19,374 nt of DNA from an uncultured Porphyromonadaceae bacterium (GCA_947166165.1 CAMVDK010000017.1:1-19374), one strand, 5' to 3'; shown: positions 1 through 7,462, numbered from the stretch's first letter. The notes: generated by a model not told the origin, from the letters alone. Numbers and translations: made by a program.

Positions 1-270
1 CTCGTCCCACAGCACATCGGGGCGCACGCCGTGGGGGCCGTCGTCGGTCCAGAAGGTGGGAATGCCCAGGCGGGCCACGCCCGGCGACGAGAACTTGCTC
101 TGGGCGTGGATGAGGGCGATTTTCTCGTCGAGCGTCAGCCGTGGCAGCAGGTCGTCGATGCGGCGCTCGATGGGTTGGCGCTCGTCGAGGTAAAGCGGGG
201 TGACGGCTGCAGCCGAGGGCAGCAGCGCGATGGCGGCCAGAAGCACACTGGCCAGGATTCTCTTTTTCAT
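1..270 (-). CDS. Family 3 glycoside hydrolase (beta-glucosidase-like), N-terminal part
   Basis: The first 90 codons of a gene that runs off the left edge. Residues 1-22 are a classic signal peptide (MKKR, a hydrophobic run, then a PSAAA cleavage region), so the product is exported to the periplasm or beyond. The mature start has the family 3 opening: a helix with RIDDLLPRLTLDEKIAL, then RLGIP and TDDGPHGVR, the conserved substrate-pocket segment that begins the TIM barrel of GH3 beta-glucosidases and xylosidases. Family members hydrolyse terminal beta-linked glucose or xylose from oligosaccharides; the catalytic Asp and Glu would lie outside the window. The ATG at 270 is chosen because it directly starts the signal peptide; an in-frame ATG at 294 would add eight polar residues. 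It lies 49 bp downstream of the acyl amido synthetase gene and is probably cotranscribed. The exact glycoside specificity cannot be read here. Confidence 0.85.
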   Translation of the reverse strand, partial: MKKRILASVLLAAIALLPSAAAVTPLYLDERQPIERRIDDLLPRLTLDEKIALIHAQSKFSSPGVARLGIPTFWTDDGPHGVRPDVLWDE

Positions 271-319
271 TATCTCGTGTTTTTGTGTATTCATTGCCCG
301 AATCGCTTTGGTGCGCAAT

Positions 320-1846
320 TCACTCTTCGCGGGCGGCTTGATTCATCAAGAGCAGGGCATCGGCGATACGGCGGTCGTTGCTCAGCCGCGGCACCTTTCG
401 CTGCCCGCCCAGCCGGCCCGTGCTGGCGAGCCATCGCTCGAAGGTGCCCTTTTCCAAGGGCACCACGGTGGGCGGGTCGAGGAAGATGTCGCCCTGGCGC
501 TTGGCCTCGTAGTCGCTGTTCACCTCCTTGAGGCTCTGGTCAACGGCATTGATGAACTGCCGCAGGTCGCGTGGAGGCACATCAAACTCCACCAGCCACT
601 GGTGGCGTCCGCGCGAGTGGCCGGAGGCAAAGACCGGGGCGGCGGTATAGTCGCGCACTTGCGCCCCGGTGGCTTGCGAAGCCACTGTGATGGCATGGTC
701 GGCGTTGTGCACCATCAGCTCCTCGCCAAAGGCGTTGATGTAGCTCGCTGTGCGGCCGGCGATGGTGATTTTCACTGGGTGTGTCTGGTGCACCGTCACG
801 GTGTCGCCCACGCGGTAGCGCCACAGTCCGTTGCAGGCGGTGATCACCAGCTCGTAGGTCTCGCCGGCCTCCACCTCCCACACCGGCAGCGCGCGCGGCT
901 GCTCGGCCTCTACCTCCGACAGCGGGATGAACTCGTAGAACACCCCCACGTCGAGCAGCAGCAGCATGGCCTCGCTGCCCCAGTCGCTCTGCACGGCGAA
1001 GAAGCCCTCGCTGGCGTTGTAGGTGTCGAGGAAGTGCATCCGGCTCATGTCGCACAGGCTCTCGTACTGGCTGCGGTAGAAACTGAAATCAATGCCCCCG
1101 TGGAAGAACACCTCCAGGTTGGGCCACACCTCGTGCAGACTCGTGGCCCCCTTGCGGCGCAGCACCTCCTTGATGAGCGTGAGGAACCACGACGGCACGC
1201 CGCTCAGGTTGGTGATGTTGGCATTCATGCTCGCCTCCACGAGCAGCGGCAGCTTCTGGCTCCAGTCGGCCATGAGTGCCACCCGCTTGCTGGGGATGCG
1301 GAACAGGTTGGCCATCGGGTTCATATACTTGATGAGCGTGGCGCTCAGGTCGCCCACCTCCACGCCACGGGGCAGCTGCAGCTCGTTGGCGTAGCTGCCG
1401 CCCAGTATCAGCGCCTTGCCGCTGAAGATGCGCGTGGCGGGGTTGATGTTCATGTAGTGCGACATCACATCGCTGGCGCCCTGGTAGTGGTTGCGGCGCA
1501 GCGAGTCGGCGGTGACGGGGATGTACTTGCTCTTGCCTCCGCTGGTGCCCGACGACTGCGCGAAGTTCATCGTGCGCCCGGGCCAGAGCACGTCGCGCTC
1601 GCCGTTGATCATGCGCATCACCTGCGGGCGGATGTCCTCGTAGCGGCACAGCGGCACGCGCGAGGCAAAGTCGCCATAGGTGCGCACGCTCGAGAAGTCG
1701 TGCCTTCGCCCCACCTCGGTGAGCGCGGCACGCTCCACCAGCCACACCAGTTCACCCTGCTGCACCGCATCGGCATGGTCGATGTAACGCACCTGCTGCG
1801 GCAGGCGACTCAAAAAGTGGTTGCGGGCAAACGGGGTGAAATCCAT
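320..1846 (-). CDS. GH3 auxin-responsive-promoter family protein (acyl-adenylate amido synthetase fold)
   Basis: 508 residues, full length for bacterial members of the plant Gretchen Hagen 3 family (unrelated to glycoside hydrolase family 3 despite the name). These enzymes belong to the ANL superfamily: they activate a carboxylic acid with ATP and usually join it to an amine or amino acid. Visible motifs are the ATP-binding loop SSGTSGGKSK at residues 98-107, FFHGG at 247-251, YNASEG at about 276-281 (the second adenylate motif) and YRVGDT at 344-349 before the C-terminal lid domain. There is no signal peptide, so it is cytoplasmic. The substrate in Bacteroidota is not established and cannot be inferred from residues alone. 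It sits 35 bp after the LRR-dockerin gene and 49 bp before the family 3 glycosidase gene, all in one direction, consistent with an operon, but the neighbours suggest no obvious pathway. Confidence 0.88.
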   Translation of the reverse strand: MDFTPFARNHFLSRLPQQVRYIDHADAVQQGELVWLVERAALTEVGRRHDFSSVRTYGDFASRVPLCRYEDIRPQVMRMINGERDVLWPGRTMNFAQSSGTSGGKSKYIPVTADSLRRNHYQGASDVMSHYMNINPATRIFSGKALILGGSYANELQLPRGVEVGDLSATLIKYMNPMANLFRIPSKRVALMADWSQKLPLLVEASMNANITNLSGVPSWFLTLIKEVLRRKGATSLHEVWPNLEVFFHGGIDFSFYRSQYESLCDMSRMHFLDTYNASEGFFAVQSDWGSEAMLLLLDVGVFYEFIPLSEVEAEQPRALPVWEVEAGETYELVITACNGLWRYRVGDTVTVHQTHPVKITIAGRTASYINAFGEELMVHNADHAITVASQATGAQVRDYTAAPVFASGHSRGRHQWLVEFDVPPRDLRQFINAVDQSLKEVNSDYEAKRQGDIFLDPPTVVPLEKGTFERWLASTGRLGGQRKVPRLSNDRRIADALLLMNQAAREE

Positions 1847-1881
1847 ATCTATTGTTTGTTGGTTGGTTGCTTATTTACTGT

Positions 1882-3234
1882 TCAGTCGGCGCCCAGAATG
1901 GCGTTGATGAGCAGGTTCAGGTCGTCGACATCCACATGGCCGCTGCCGTCCACATCGCACAAGGCCACGGTCGCCGGTTCCTGGTTCATGTCCAATATCA
2001 CGTTGATGACGATGTTAAGGTCGTCGACATCCACACGGCTGTCGCCGTTCACATCGCCATATTCCTCGATATGCTCGAACCACGTCCAACCCGAGATAAA
2101 TTCATTCGTCGCCTCGTCGTAACGGTCGGCATAATCGGCGCCGGGGGGAATGTGCAGCACGGCGTTGCTGTAGGTCGCTTCGTCGAACGCCGACCAGCCG
2201 CCATGGGGGTCATCCAAGGTGTTGATGGTGCATGGGGCGAGGTAGGCCGGCGAGAAGATATGGCGCAAACCTGTGGCTTCGAAGCTGCGCATGTCCATTA
2301 GCCTGATTGTGGCTGGCAAAAACAGGCAGTCGATTGGCGAGTGGGAAAACGCCGAACGGTTTATAAATTTGATGTTGGCCGGGATGACCACCGTGTCGGG
2401 CAGACTCGGGCAATCGCTGAACGCCCCATCGGGTATCCGGTCGATGGCCTCGGTGAGCGGCAGACGGGTGATGCCCGTGCCGGCAAAGGTGTAGGCTCCT
2501 AGGTCGGCCACTGTGGCGGGGAGCGTCACTTCGGTCAAGTGGGCGCAGTTGTGGAATGTGTAACCCAGCCGCGTGACGCCGTCGGGCACAACGGCCGTGG
2601 TCAACTCATTGCCGTTCAAGTATAAACGATGGGCGTATTCGGTGGGGTTGCCCGACGACAACAGTCCACCGACTTGAGTCCAAGAGAAATCACCCGCACA
2701 CGTGCGTCCGAACCACTCACCGCCCTTGAAGTTGATTCGGCACCAAGCCTCAAGGTCGCTGATATAGACGACCGACAGTTGCTCACACGCCTCAAAGGCG
2801 GATTGACCCACGTCGGTAATCGTGGCGGGCAGCTCAACGCTGGTGATGTCGGTGAACGCAAAAGCATAGTCCGAAATCCGCGTCACCGTGTAGGTGGCGC
2901 CGCAATACTCCACTTGAGCCGGAATCACCAACGCCCCTGCGAGGCCGGGATAATTCACGCCCTTGGGGTATGCGTCGCGATCGCCCAAGCCATAATAACG
3001 CTCATCATCCACCACCCACATCTGGCAATCCCATTCAAGCCCCTGGGAATAATCGGCATAAATTTCAACACCGATGCGCACCGTGCTGGTCACCTCCACC
3101 GTGCTGCCGTTGAGAAAGTTGTAGGCCAGTCCGTCGGCCACGAAGTCGACGGCATTGGCCGTGAGGCCACCCAGCAGGCACAGCGCTGCCACAGCCCAAC
3201 GAAGTTTGTGCAAGCAATCAGTCATCATCATCAT
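1882..3234 (-). CDS. Secreted BspA-type leucine-rich-repeat protein with C-terminal dockerin-like tail
   Basis: A signal peptide (LRWAVAALCLLGGLTANA) precedes a beta-rich N-terminal segment with irregular LRR_5/BspA repeats, for example YTVTRISDYAFAFTDITSVE, LPATITDVGQSAFEACEQL, VPDGVTRLGYTFHNCAHLT and IPDGAFSDCPSL. Then come a WTWFEHIEEYG linker and a two-part dockerin-like tail (GDVNGDSRVDVDDLN and DVDGSGHVDVDDLN, the last 59 residues) with EF-hand type Asp/Asn ladders that should bind calcium. BspA proteins are surface adhesins that bind host or matrix proteins. Four consecutive ATG codons (3225-3234) lie at the start; 3234 is used here because it leaves a normal n-region. An in-frame ATG at 3270 would add 12 residues. 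The gene lies 53 bp after the ABC permease and 35 bp before the acyl amido synthetase. Its ligand is unknown. Confidence 0.85.
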   Translation of the reverse strand: MMMMTDCLHKLRWAVAALCLLGGLTANAVDFVADGLAYNFLNGSTVEVTSTVRIGVEIYADYSQGLEWDCQMWVVDDERYYGLGDRDAYPKGVNYPGLAGALVIPAQVEYCGATYTVTRISDYAFAFTDITSVELPATITDVGQSAFEACEQLSVVYISDLEAWCRINFKGGEWFGRTCAGDFSWTQVGGLLSSGNPTEYAHRLYLNGNELTTAVVPDGVTRLGYTFHNCAHLTEVTLPATVADLGAYTFAGTGITRLPLTEAIDRIPDGAFSDCPSLPDTVVIPANIKFINRSAFSHSPIDCLFLPATIRLMDMRSFEATGLRHIFSPAYLAPCTINTLDDPHGGWSAFDEATYSNAVLHIPPGADYADRYDEATNEFISGWTWFEHIEEYGDVNGDSRVDVDDLNIVINVILDMNQEPATVALCDVDGSGHVDVDDLNLLINAILGAD

Positions 3235-3287
3235 ATTTTGAAAGTTTTCCACGCGAAGCGCGCACACCATACTTTAGCGGGGCTTGT

Positions 3288-4607
3288 TCACTTGATCCAG
3301 CGCAGGATTTCCTTGAAGCTGGTCTTCTTGCCATAGAGCAGGATGCCGGTGCGGTAGATGCGCGCTGCCACCCACACCAGCGCAGCGGCGGTGGCAAAGA
3401 GCAGCACCACACTCAAGGCCAGCTGCCAGAAGGGCACGTCGTAGGGAAGGCGGACCATCATCACCACCGGCGAGGTGAACGGAATGATGGAACACCACAC
3501 GGCCATCGGGCCGTTGGGGTTCTCGATGCAGGCCATGCCAGCATACAGCGCCACAATCATGATGATGATGATGGGCGAGGTGAACTGCGAGGCGTCGCTG
3601 GCCTGGTCGACCGCCGAGCCGAAGGCGGCGAACAGCGCGGCGTAGAGCAGGTAACCGCCGATGAAGTAGAGCACGAAGCAGGTGAAAATCTGCAAGTAGT
3701 TCACACCCATCACCGCCTGCAGCACTCCGCTCATGTCGAAGCCCTGCGCCTCGTTCATGGCTGCCATGGCTTCGGGCGACATCGACGAGGGCGACATCGT
3801 CAGCAGGTTCACGCCCAGCACGGCACCAACCACCGAGGTGATGACACCCATCACCACCGTCCAGATGGCCAGCTGCGTGAGTCCCACCAGCGCCACACCG
3901 ATGATTTTGCCCATCATCAGCTGGAACGGCTTGCAGCTGCTCACAATCACCTCCACGATGCGGTTGGTCTTCTCCTCGATCACGCCGTTCATGATCATGG
4001 CGCCATACATCAGCACAAACATATAGGTGAGGAAGGCCAGAATCATGCCTATCACCATGGCAATCTCGGTCGACGACTCGGTCTCACTGCCGTCGTCGCT
4101 CCACTTCACGCTCTTCACGTCGACATCGACGTTGGCCTCGTCAATCATCTTCTGCAGGTTGGGCACGCCATAGGCGGCGATGTGGGCTTGGGTGATGGTG
4201 TCGCTCAGCGAGCGGGCGATGTGGCTCTTGAGCGACATGTTCACCGTCTTGTCGCTGAACACGGTCACCTGCGCCGTGCTGTCGACGTCGCGCGGAATCA
4301 CCACCACAGCCGCCAGGCTGCCGCTGGCCTTGTCGTAGAACTGGCGCGGGTCTCCCACGGTGTCGCCGCGCAGGGTCACAAACTCAAAGAGGTCGGTGGC
4401 CTTGATGGCCTGGCCGTAGCGACCCGTCTCGTCGATCACGGCCACCTTCTCCACATCGCTGCCAGCGTCGTTCAGGTAGCCAATCGCCAGCGGAACAGCC
4501 ACAATCAGCAGCATGAGCACCGGCATCAGGATGGTCATCACGATGAACGACTTGCTGCTCACCGTCGACATGTATTCGCGTGCGATAATCAGTTTCAGTT
4601 TTTCCAT
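3288..4607 (-). CDS. ABC-2 type exporter permease (NatB-like)
   Basis: 439 residues with the layout of NatB/YhaP-type permeases: one membrane segment near residues 20-44, a large extracytoplasmic domain to about 175, then roughly six more hydrophobic segments (about 180-204, 232-262, 305-330, 344-362, 372-385, 393-417). The cytoplasmic loop EEKTNRIVEVIVSS at about 211-224 is the characteristic coupling segment of this family and would contact the ATPase. Family members export sodium ions, peptides or antibiotics; the substrate here is not determinable. The start codon is 22 bp downstream of the stop of the ATPase gene, so the two are almost certainly cotranscribed and form one transporter in the inner membrane. 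Confidence 0.9.
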   Translation of the reverse strand: MEKLKLIIAREYMSTVSSKSFIVMTILMPVLMLLIVAVPLAIGYLNDAGSDVEKVAVIDETGRYGQAIKATDLFEFVTLRGDTVGDPRQFYDKASGSLAAVVVIPRDVDSTAQVTVFSDKTVNMSLKSHIARSLSDTITQAHIAAYGVPNLQKMIDEANVDVDVKSVKWSDDGSETESSTEIAMVIGMILAFLTYMFVLMYGAMIMNGVIEEKTNRIVEVIVSSCKPFQLMMGKIIGVALVGLTQLAIWTVVMGVITSVVGAVLGVNLLTMSPSSMSPEAMAAMNEAQGFDMSGVLQAVMGVNYLQIFTCFVLYFIGGYLLYAALFAAFGSAVDQASDASQFTSPIIIIMIVALYAGMACIENPNGPMAVWCSIIPFTSPVVMMVRLPYDVPFWQLALSVVLLFATAAALVWVAARIYRTGILLYGKKTSFKEILRWIK

Positions 4608-4629
4608 AGTGAATCAGACGTTTGGCGGG

Positions 4630-5532
4630 TTATCCTTTTACTGTTTCGACAAAAATCTCGTGCATCGAGGGCAGAACCTCGTGGAAGCCCGTCAGCTGGT
4701 TGTGCTCGTTGAGCCAGGCGATGGCGTCGCGCACGGCCACACCGTCGGCCAGCTGGATCCACGTTTCACGGCTGCCCGGCGGCGGCGGTGTCAAGCCAAA
4801 GAGACGGTCGTTGGCCTCCAGTTTCGCGCCTGGGGCCAGGTCGACGGCGATGATGTTCTTCTTGTGCTGCTGGCGGATGTCGTCCACCCGTCCCTCGAGC
4901 ACCACCTGCGAGTGGTTGATGAGCGAGATGCGCTCGCACACGGCCTCCACGCTCTCCATGTTGTGGGTCGAGAACAGGATGGTGCTGCCCTGCTCGTTCA
5001 GGCGCAGAATCTCGGCCTTGAGCTGGTCGGCGTTCACTGGGTCGAAACCCGAGAAGGGCTCGTCGAAGATGAGCAGCTTAGGGTGGTGGATCACCGTGGC
5101 GATGAACTGCACCTTCTGCTGCATGCCCTTCGAGAGGGCCTCGAGCTTCTTGTCGCGCCACTCGGACAGGTCGAAGCGGTCGAGCCAGTCGAGCATTTCG
5201 CGCTGCGCATCGGCCTTGGGCATGCCCTTGAGCCGCGCCAGATACACAATCTGGTCGCCCACCTTCATTTTCTTGTACAGTCCGCGCTCCTCGGGCAGAT
5301 AGCCGATGTGGCGCACGTCGTCCTCCACAATCAGGTGGCCGTCGAGCGTCACCGTGCCGCTGTCGGGGCGCGTGATCAGGTTGATGATGCGAATCAGCGA
5401 CGTCTTGCCGGCGCCATTCGGACCCAGCAGGCCGTAGATGCACCCCTCGGGCACATCCACACTCACATGGTTGAGCGCCATGTGGCCGTCATACTGCTTG
5501 ACCACGTCGCGCACTTCAATGAAATTTGCCAT
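4630..5532 (-). CDS. ABC transporter ATP-binding protein (NatA-like)
   Basis: 300 residues with all ATPase motifs in order: Walker A GPNGAGKTS at 37-45, the Q-loop region YLPEERGLY at about 79-87, signature LSKGMQQ at 133-139, Walker B LLIFDEP at 153-159, and the switch histidine in STH at about 188-190. The C-terminal 90 residues (after VVLEGRVDDI) match the accessory domain often found on ABC-2 exporter ATPases (DUF4162-like). It should power the permease encoded immediately downstream, from the cytoplasmic face of the inner membrane. It is the first gene of the apparent five-gene leftward operon and has a good promoter about 80 bp upstream (TTTG at 5637-5640, TAATTTTG at 5610-5617). The substrate is unknown. 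Confidence 0.93.
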   Translation of the reverse strand: MANFIEVRDVVKQYDGHMALNHVSVDVPEGCIYGLLGPNGAGKTSLIRIINLITRPDSGTVTLDGHLIVEDDVRHIGYLPEERGLYKKMKVGDQIVYLARLKGMPKADAQREMLDWLDRFDLSEWRDKKLEALSKGMQQKVQFIATVIHHPKLLIFDEPFSGFDPVNADQLKAEILRLNEQGSTILFSTHNMESVEAVCERISLINHSQVVLEGRVDDIRQQHKKNIIAVDLAPGAKLEANDRLFGLTPPPPGSRETWIQLADGVAVRDAIAWLNEHNQLTGFHEVLPSMHEIFVETVKG

Positions 5533-5609
5533 ATCTCTTTCGGTTCGTTAACATACAACTTCCACCGGCCACAATGCCGGCTCACCACAATAGACGCACA
5601 ACGCCACTG

Positions 5610-5640
5610 CAAAATTACAGCAAACCGAGCGCAATGCAAA
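5610..5640 (-). promoter_or_regulatory. Promoter for the ABC transporter operon
   Basis: On the minus strand, TTTG (5637-5640) is followed after 19 bp by TAATTTTG (5610-5617), matching the Bacteroidetes primary sigma factor consensus (TTTG, 19-21 bp, TAnnTTTG). Transcription should start near 5604, leaving a leader of about 70 nt before the ATPase start codon. It forms one half of a near-symmetrical divergent promoter. Confidence 0.72.
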
Positions 5641-5662
5641 ACAAAAGACGAAGTTTTTTGCT

Positions 5663-5692
5663 TTTGCATTGCCGAGGTGCAGCGTAATTTTG
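5663..5692 (+). promoter_or_regulatory. Plus-strand promoter facing the intergenic region
   Basis: TTTG (5663-5666), 18 bp, then TAATTTTG (5685-5692). The -7 octamer is identical to that of the oppositely oriented ABC promoter; the spacer is one base shorter than the usual 19-21. Predicted start near 5698. There is no protein gene on this strand before 18095, so its target is most likely a small RNA. Confidence 0.55.
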
Positions 5693-5731
5693 CCAACATT
5701 TGCCGTCCGCTGTTCCGCCGCGCTTATTTCA

Positions 5732-5771
5732 GACAACAAAGGACAATGAAGGACAACAAAGGACAATGCTT
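5732..5771 (+). repeat. Four tandem 10-bp units, consensus GACAAYRAAG
   Basis: Units gacaacaaag (5732), gacaatgaag (5742), gacaacaaag (5752) and gacaatgctt (5762). Units 1 and 3 are identical, and a 17-bp segment is perfectly repeated 20 bp apart (5732-5748 and 5752-5768). Three further units occur inverted at 5811-5840. Confidence 0.85.
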
Positions 5772-5835
5772 TACAAGCAACCGAATTCATCTAATAAGAC
5801 CAGTTGCCGCTCATTGTCCTCAGTTGTCCTTCATT
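5745..5835. repeat. 24-bp inverted repeat built from the GGACAA units
   Basis: Arms 5745-5768 and 5812-5835 are reverse complements at 22 of 24 positions (mismatches at 5758/5822 and 5759/5821), with a 43-nt spacer. In RNA the stem could extend by four pairs (5741-5744 with 5836-5839), two of them G-U. Confidence 0.85.
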
Positions 5836-5861
5836 GTTTGATTTTACCGGCAAGGATGACA

Positions 5862-5898
5862 GGAGCACCGGGCATTGTGCTGGTGCTCCGTTTTTTTT
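5862..5898 (+). terminator. Intrinsic terminator, plus strand
   Basis: GGAGCACC (5862-5869) and GGTGCTCC (5882-5889) form a perfect 8-bp GC-rich stem with a 12-nt loop, followed by G and eight T residues (5891-5898). The T tract gives it a clear plus-strand direction, although the protein genes on both sides are on the minus strand. Confidence 0.8.
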
Positions 5899-5946
5899 GT
5901 TTCGAGGTGCAGCTCAATTTGGGCGGGGCTGCGCGCCGCGATGCGG

Positions 5947-7407
5947 TCAGTCCTTGTGGAGGATGATGTTGATGATGGCGTTGAGGTCGTCGACGTCGAC
6001 GTTGCCGCTGCCATTGAGGTCGGAACGGGCTATGACACCGGCATCGTCGGTCTTGCCGGTCACCACGTTGAGCAGCAGGTTGACGTCGTCGATGTCGACC
6101 GCACCGTCGACGTTGATGTCGCCGGTCATGGCGCTCTCGGCCACCAGCTTCAGCCAGCCTATCTTGCAGGTGGTGCTTTGGCGGCTCTTGAGCGTGAGGG
6201 TGTGCCGTCCGGCGGGTAGCGTGAGGTGGTTGAGCTCCTGGGTGGCCCAGGTGTTGTCGACGGTGCCGGTGGCGGGCAGCACTTGCTCGGTGATGGACTC
6301 ACCGTCGATTTCGACACGGATTTTGGGGTCGAAGAGGAACTTGCGGCTGGCCAAGCGCAGCTCGAGGGTATAGTCGCCGGCATAGGGGATGTCGACGAGG
6401 TAGTCGAGCTGGGCGTAGACGTCGAATTTGCCCACTTGCAGCACTTGCTCGCTCTCGGTGTCGGTGTTCAGCTCCACATCCACACCGTCGGAGCTGTAGA
6501 TGAAGTCCTTGGCGGCAATCACCTCGCCAGGGCGGTAGAAGTAGGTGGTGTCGAACGACGACATGTAGGTGTAGATTTTTCCGGCATCGGAGAGTGTGCC
6601 CGGCTCGGGCAGGCCCGTGCGCACATTGGGCGGGATGATGAGCCGGTAGTAGGGTGCCGTGGCCGTTCCGCGCGCCTTGAACCAGGCGTAGCGGTAGACG
6701 TAGGGGCTGAGCTCCAGGTCTTGGATTTTGCGCACCATCTGGCGCTTCTGATAGGTGCTGTCGACCGTTCCTTCCCAAGCGCAGAACTCGGTGAGCCACA
6801 CCTGCTTGCCATACTTTTTGGCGAAATTCTCCACGTACTCAAGCTGTGGCTTGTGGTCGTTCATGTAGCAGTGCAGGGCGAGGTAGTCGAAGTGCGCCTC
6901 GGGATAGGCGGCCAGGAATGCGTCCATCCACTGCTCAGGCTGGTAGACTCGTCCGTCGGCGAGGGCCTCGCCGCTGTAGTTGAGCGCGGGGGCCACCAGC
7001 TTGAGGTTGAACTCACGGGCGAGCTGCTCGACGATGGGCCACAGCCGGGCGGCGCTGTCGGGGGTCATGTTGGCCTGCGAGCGGAAGTTGGGTTCGTTGT
7101 AGCCCAGCAGATACTTCACGCCTGGGTGTTCGGTGAGGTAGGTGCGCAGCGCCTGCTCGTTGAAGCTGGCGCTCCAAATCATGGGCACGAACTCCATCTC
7201 GGTGCCGGGCCCCACCACGTCGGCCACCTGACGGTTGGGCGTGTTGCCCCAGTTGTAGAACCAGCTGACGCCGGGCGAGAGGGCGTGAATCTCGGCGGGA
7301 TAGGTGAACGAGTTCTCGCTCACGCCACGCTTGTAGCTGCGGGCGGGCTGCGCCAGAGCCGTCGAGGCCACCAGCACAGCGGCCAGAAGGAGGAATGCTT
7401 TTTTCAT
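5947..7407 (-). CDS. Secreted GH128-like beta-1,3-glucanase with CBM-like domain and dockerin-like tail
   Basis: 486 residues. Signal peptide 1-20 (MKKAFLLLAAVLVASTALAQ). Residues about 26-290 match the Asl1-like/GH128 (beta/alpha)8 catalytic domain: KRGVSE, SWFYNWG, FVPMIW, LGYNEPN with the likely acid/base Glu105, HCYMND, and VWLTEFCAWEG with the likely nucleophile Glu207. GH128 enzymes cleave beta-1,3-glucans. Residues about 300-424 form a beta-rich domain (YLVDIPYAGDYTLELRLAS ... LPAGRHTLTLKS ... WLKLVAE) typical of CBM6-like modules. Residues 429-486 are a dockerin-like pair (GDINVDGAVDIDDVN and DLNGSGNVDVDDLN). The enzyme should act outside the cytoplasm and be tethered by the tail. The start at 7407 follows the preceding gene by 68 bp, most of it a hairpin, so the two genes are probably cotranscribed. 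The GH128 subgroup cannot be assigned by eye. Confidence 0.85.
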   Translation of the reverse strand: MKKAFLLLAAVLVASTALAQPARSYKRGVSENSFTYPAEIHALSPGVSWFYNWGNTPNRQVADVVGPGTEMEFVPMIWSASFNEQALRTYLTEHPGVKYLLGYNEPNFRSQANMTPDSAARLWPIVEQLAREFNLKLVAPALNYSGEALADGRVYQPEQWMDAFLAAYPEAHFDYLALHCYMNDHKPQLEYVENFAKKYGKQVWLTEFCAWEGTVDSTYQKRQMVRKIQDLELSPYVYRYAWFKARGTATAPYYRLIIPPNVRTGLPEPGTLSDAGKIYTYMSSFDTTYFYRPGEVIAAKDFIYSSDGVDVELNTDTESEQVLQVGKFDVYAQLDYLVDIPYAGDYTLELRLASRKFLFDPKIRVEIDGESITEQVLPATGTVDNTWATQELNHLTLPAGRHTLTLKSRQSTTCKIGWLKLVAESAMTGDINVDGAVDIDDVNLLLNVVTGKTDDAGVIARSDLNGSGNVDVDDLNAIINIILHKD

Positions 7408-7420
7408 AATCAGTTATAAG

Positions 7421-7462
7421 TTATCGGTTTTCGGCACCGACATTGATGCCGAAAACCGATAA
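7421..7462 (-). repeat. Perfect 16-bp hairpin just upstream of the GH128 start codon
   Basis: TTATCGGTTTTCGGCA (7421-7436) and its exact reverse complement (7447-7462) with a 10-nt loop. On the transcribed minus strand it begins 13 nt after the stop of the upstream gene and ends 13 nt before the GH128 ATG. No T tract follows, so it is more likely an RNA-processing, stability or translation-control element, or a leaky terminator, than an efficient one. Confidence 0.8.

Larger units (their letters stand above)
5609..5693. repeat. 85-bp interrupted palindrome containing the divergent promoters
   Basis: Left half: GCAAAATTAC (5609-5618), 12 unrelated bases, GCAATGCAAAA (5631-5641). Right half: TTTTGCATTGC (5662-5672), 11 bases, GTAATTTTGC (5684-5693). 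Both the outer 10-bp arms and the inner 11-bp arms are perfect reverse complements. The arms coincide with the -7 and -33 elements of the two promoters, so the palindrome is the promoter pair itself. Confidence 0.85.
5698..5898 (+). ncRNA. Candidate structured small RNA, about 200 nt
   Basis: An inferred transcript bounded by a plus-strand promoter (5663-5692) and a strong intrinsic terminator (5862-5898) in a 414-bp region with no recognisable protein gene. Its body holds a long inverted repeat (5745-5768 with 5812-5835; 22 of 24 positions pair), which would fold into a stem with a 43-nt loop. A 31-codon frame (5746-5841, beginning MKDNKGQCF) lies inside it. That frame has weak start context, is partly made of the repeat itself and resembles nothing I know, so I do not call it as a gene. 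No known RNA family is recognised. The role is unknown; both flanking genes are on the opposite strand. Confidence 0.45.

Noticed and set aside
3225..3234. Four tandem ATG codons as a phase-variation switch
   Set aside because: Gain or loss of a triplet cannot shift the frame; at most it changes the N-terminus by one Met.
5746..5841. A 31-codon frame (MKDNKGQCF...) inside the candidate RNA
   Set aside because: It is made partly of the inverted repeat, so its sequence is explained by structure; no conserved features. Worth revisiting only if ribosome profiling shows translation.
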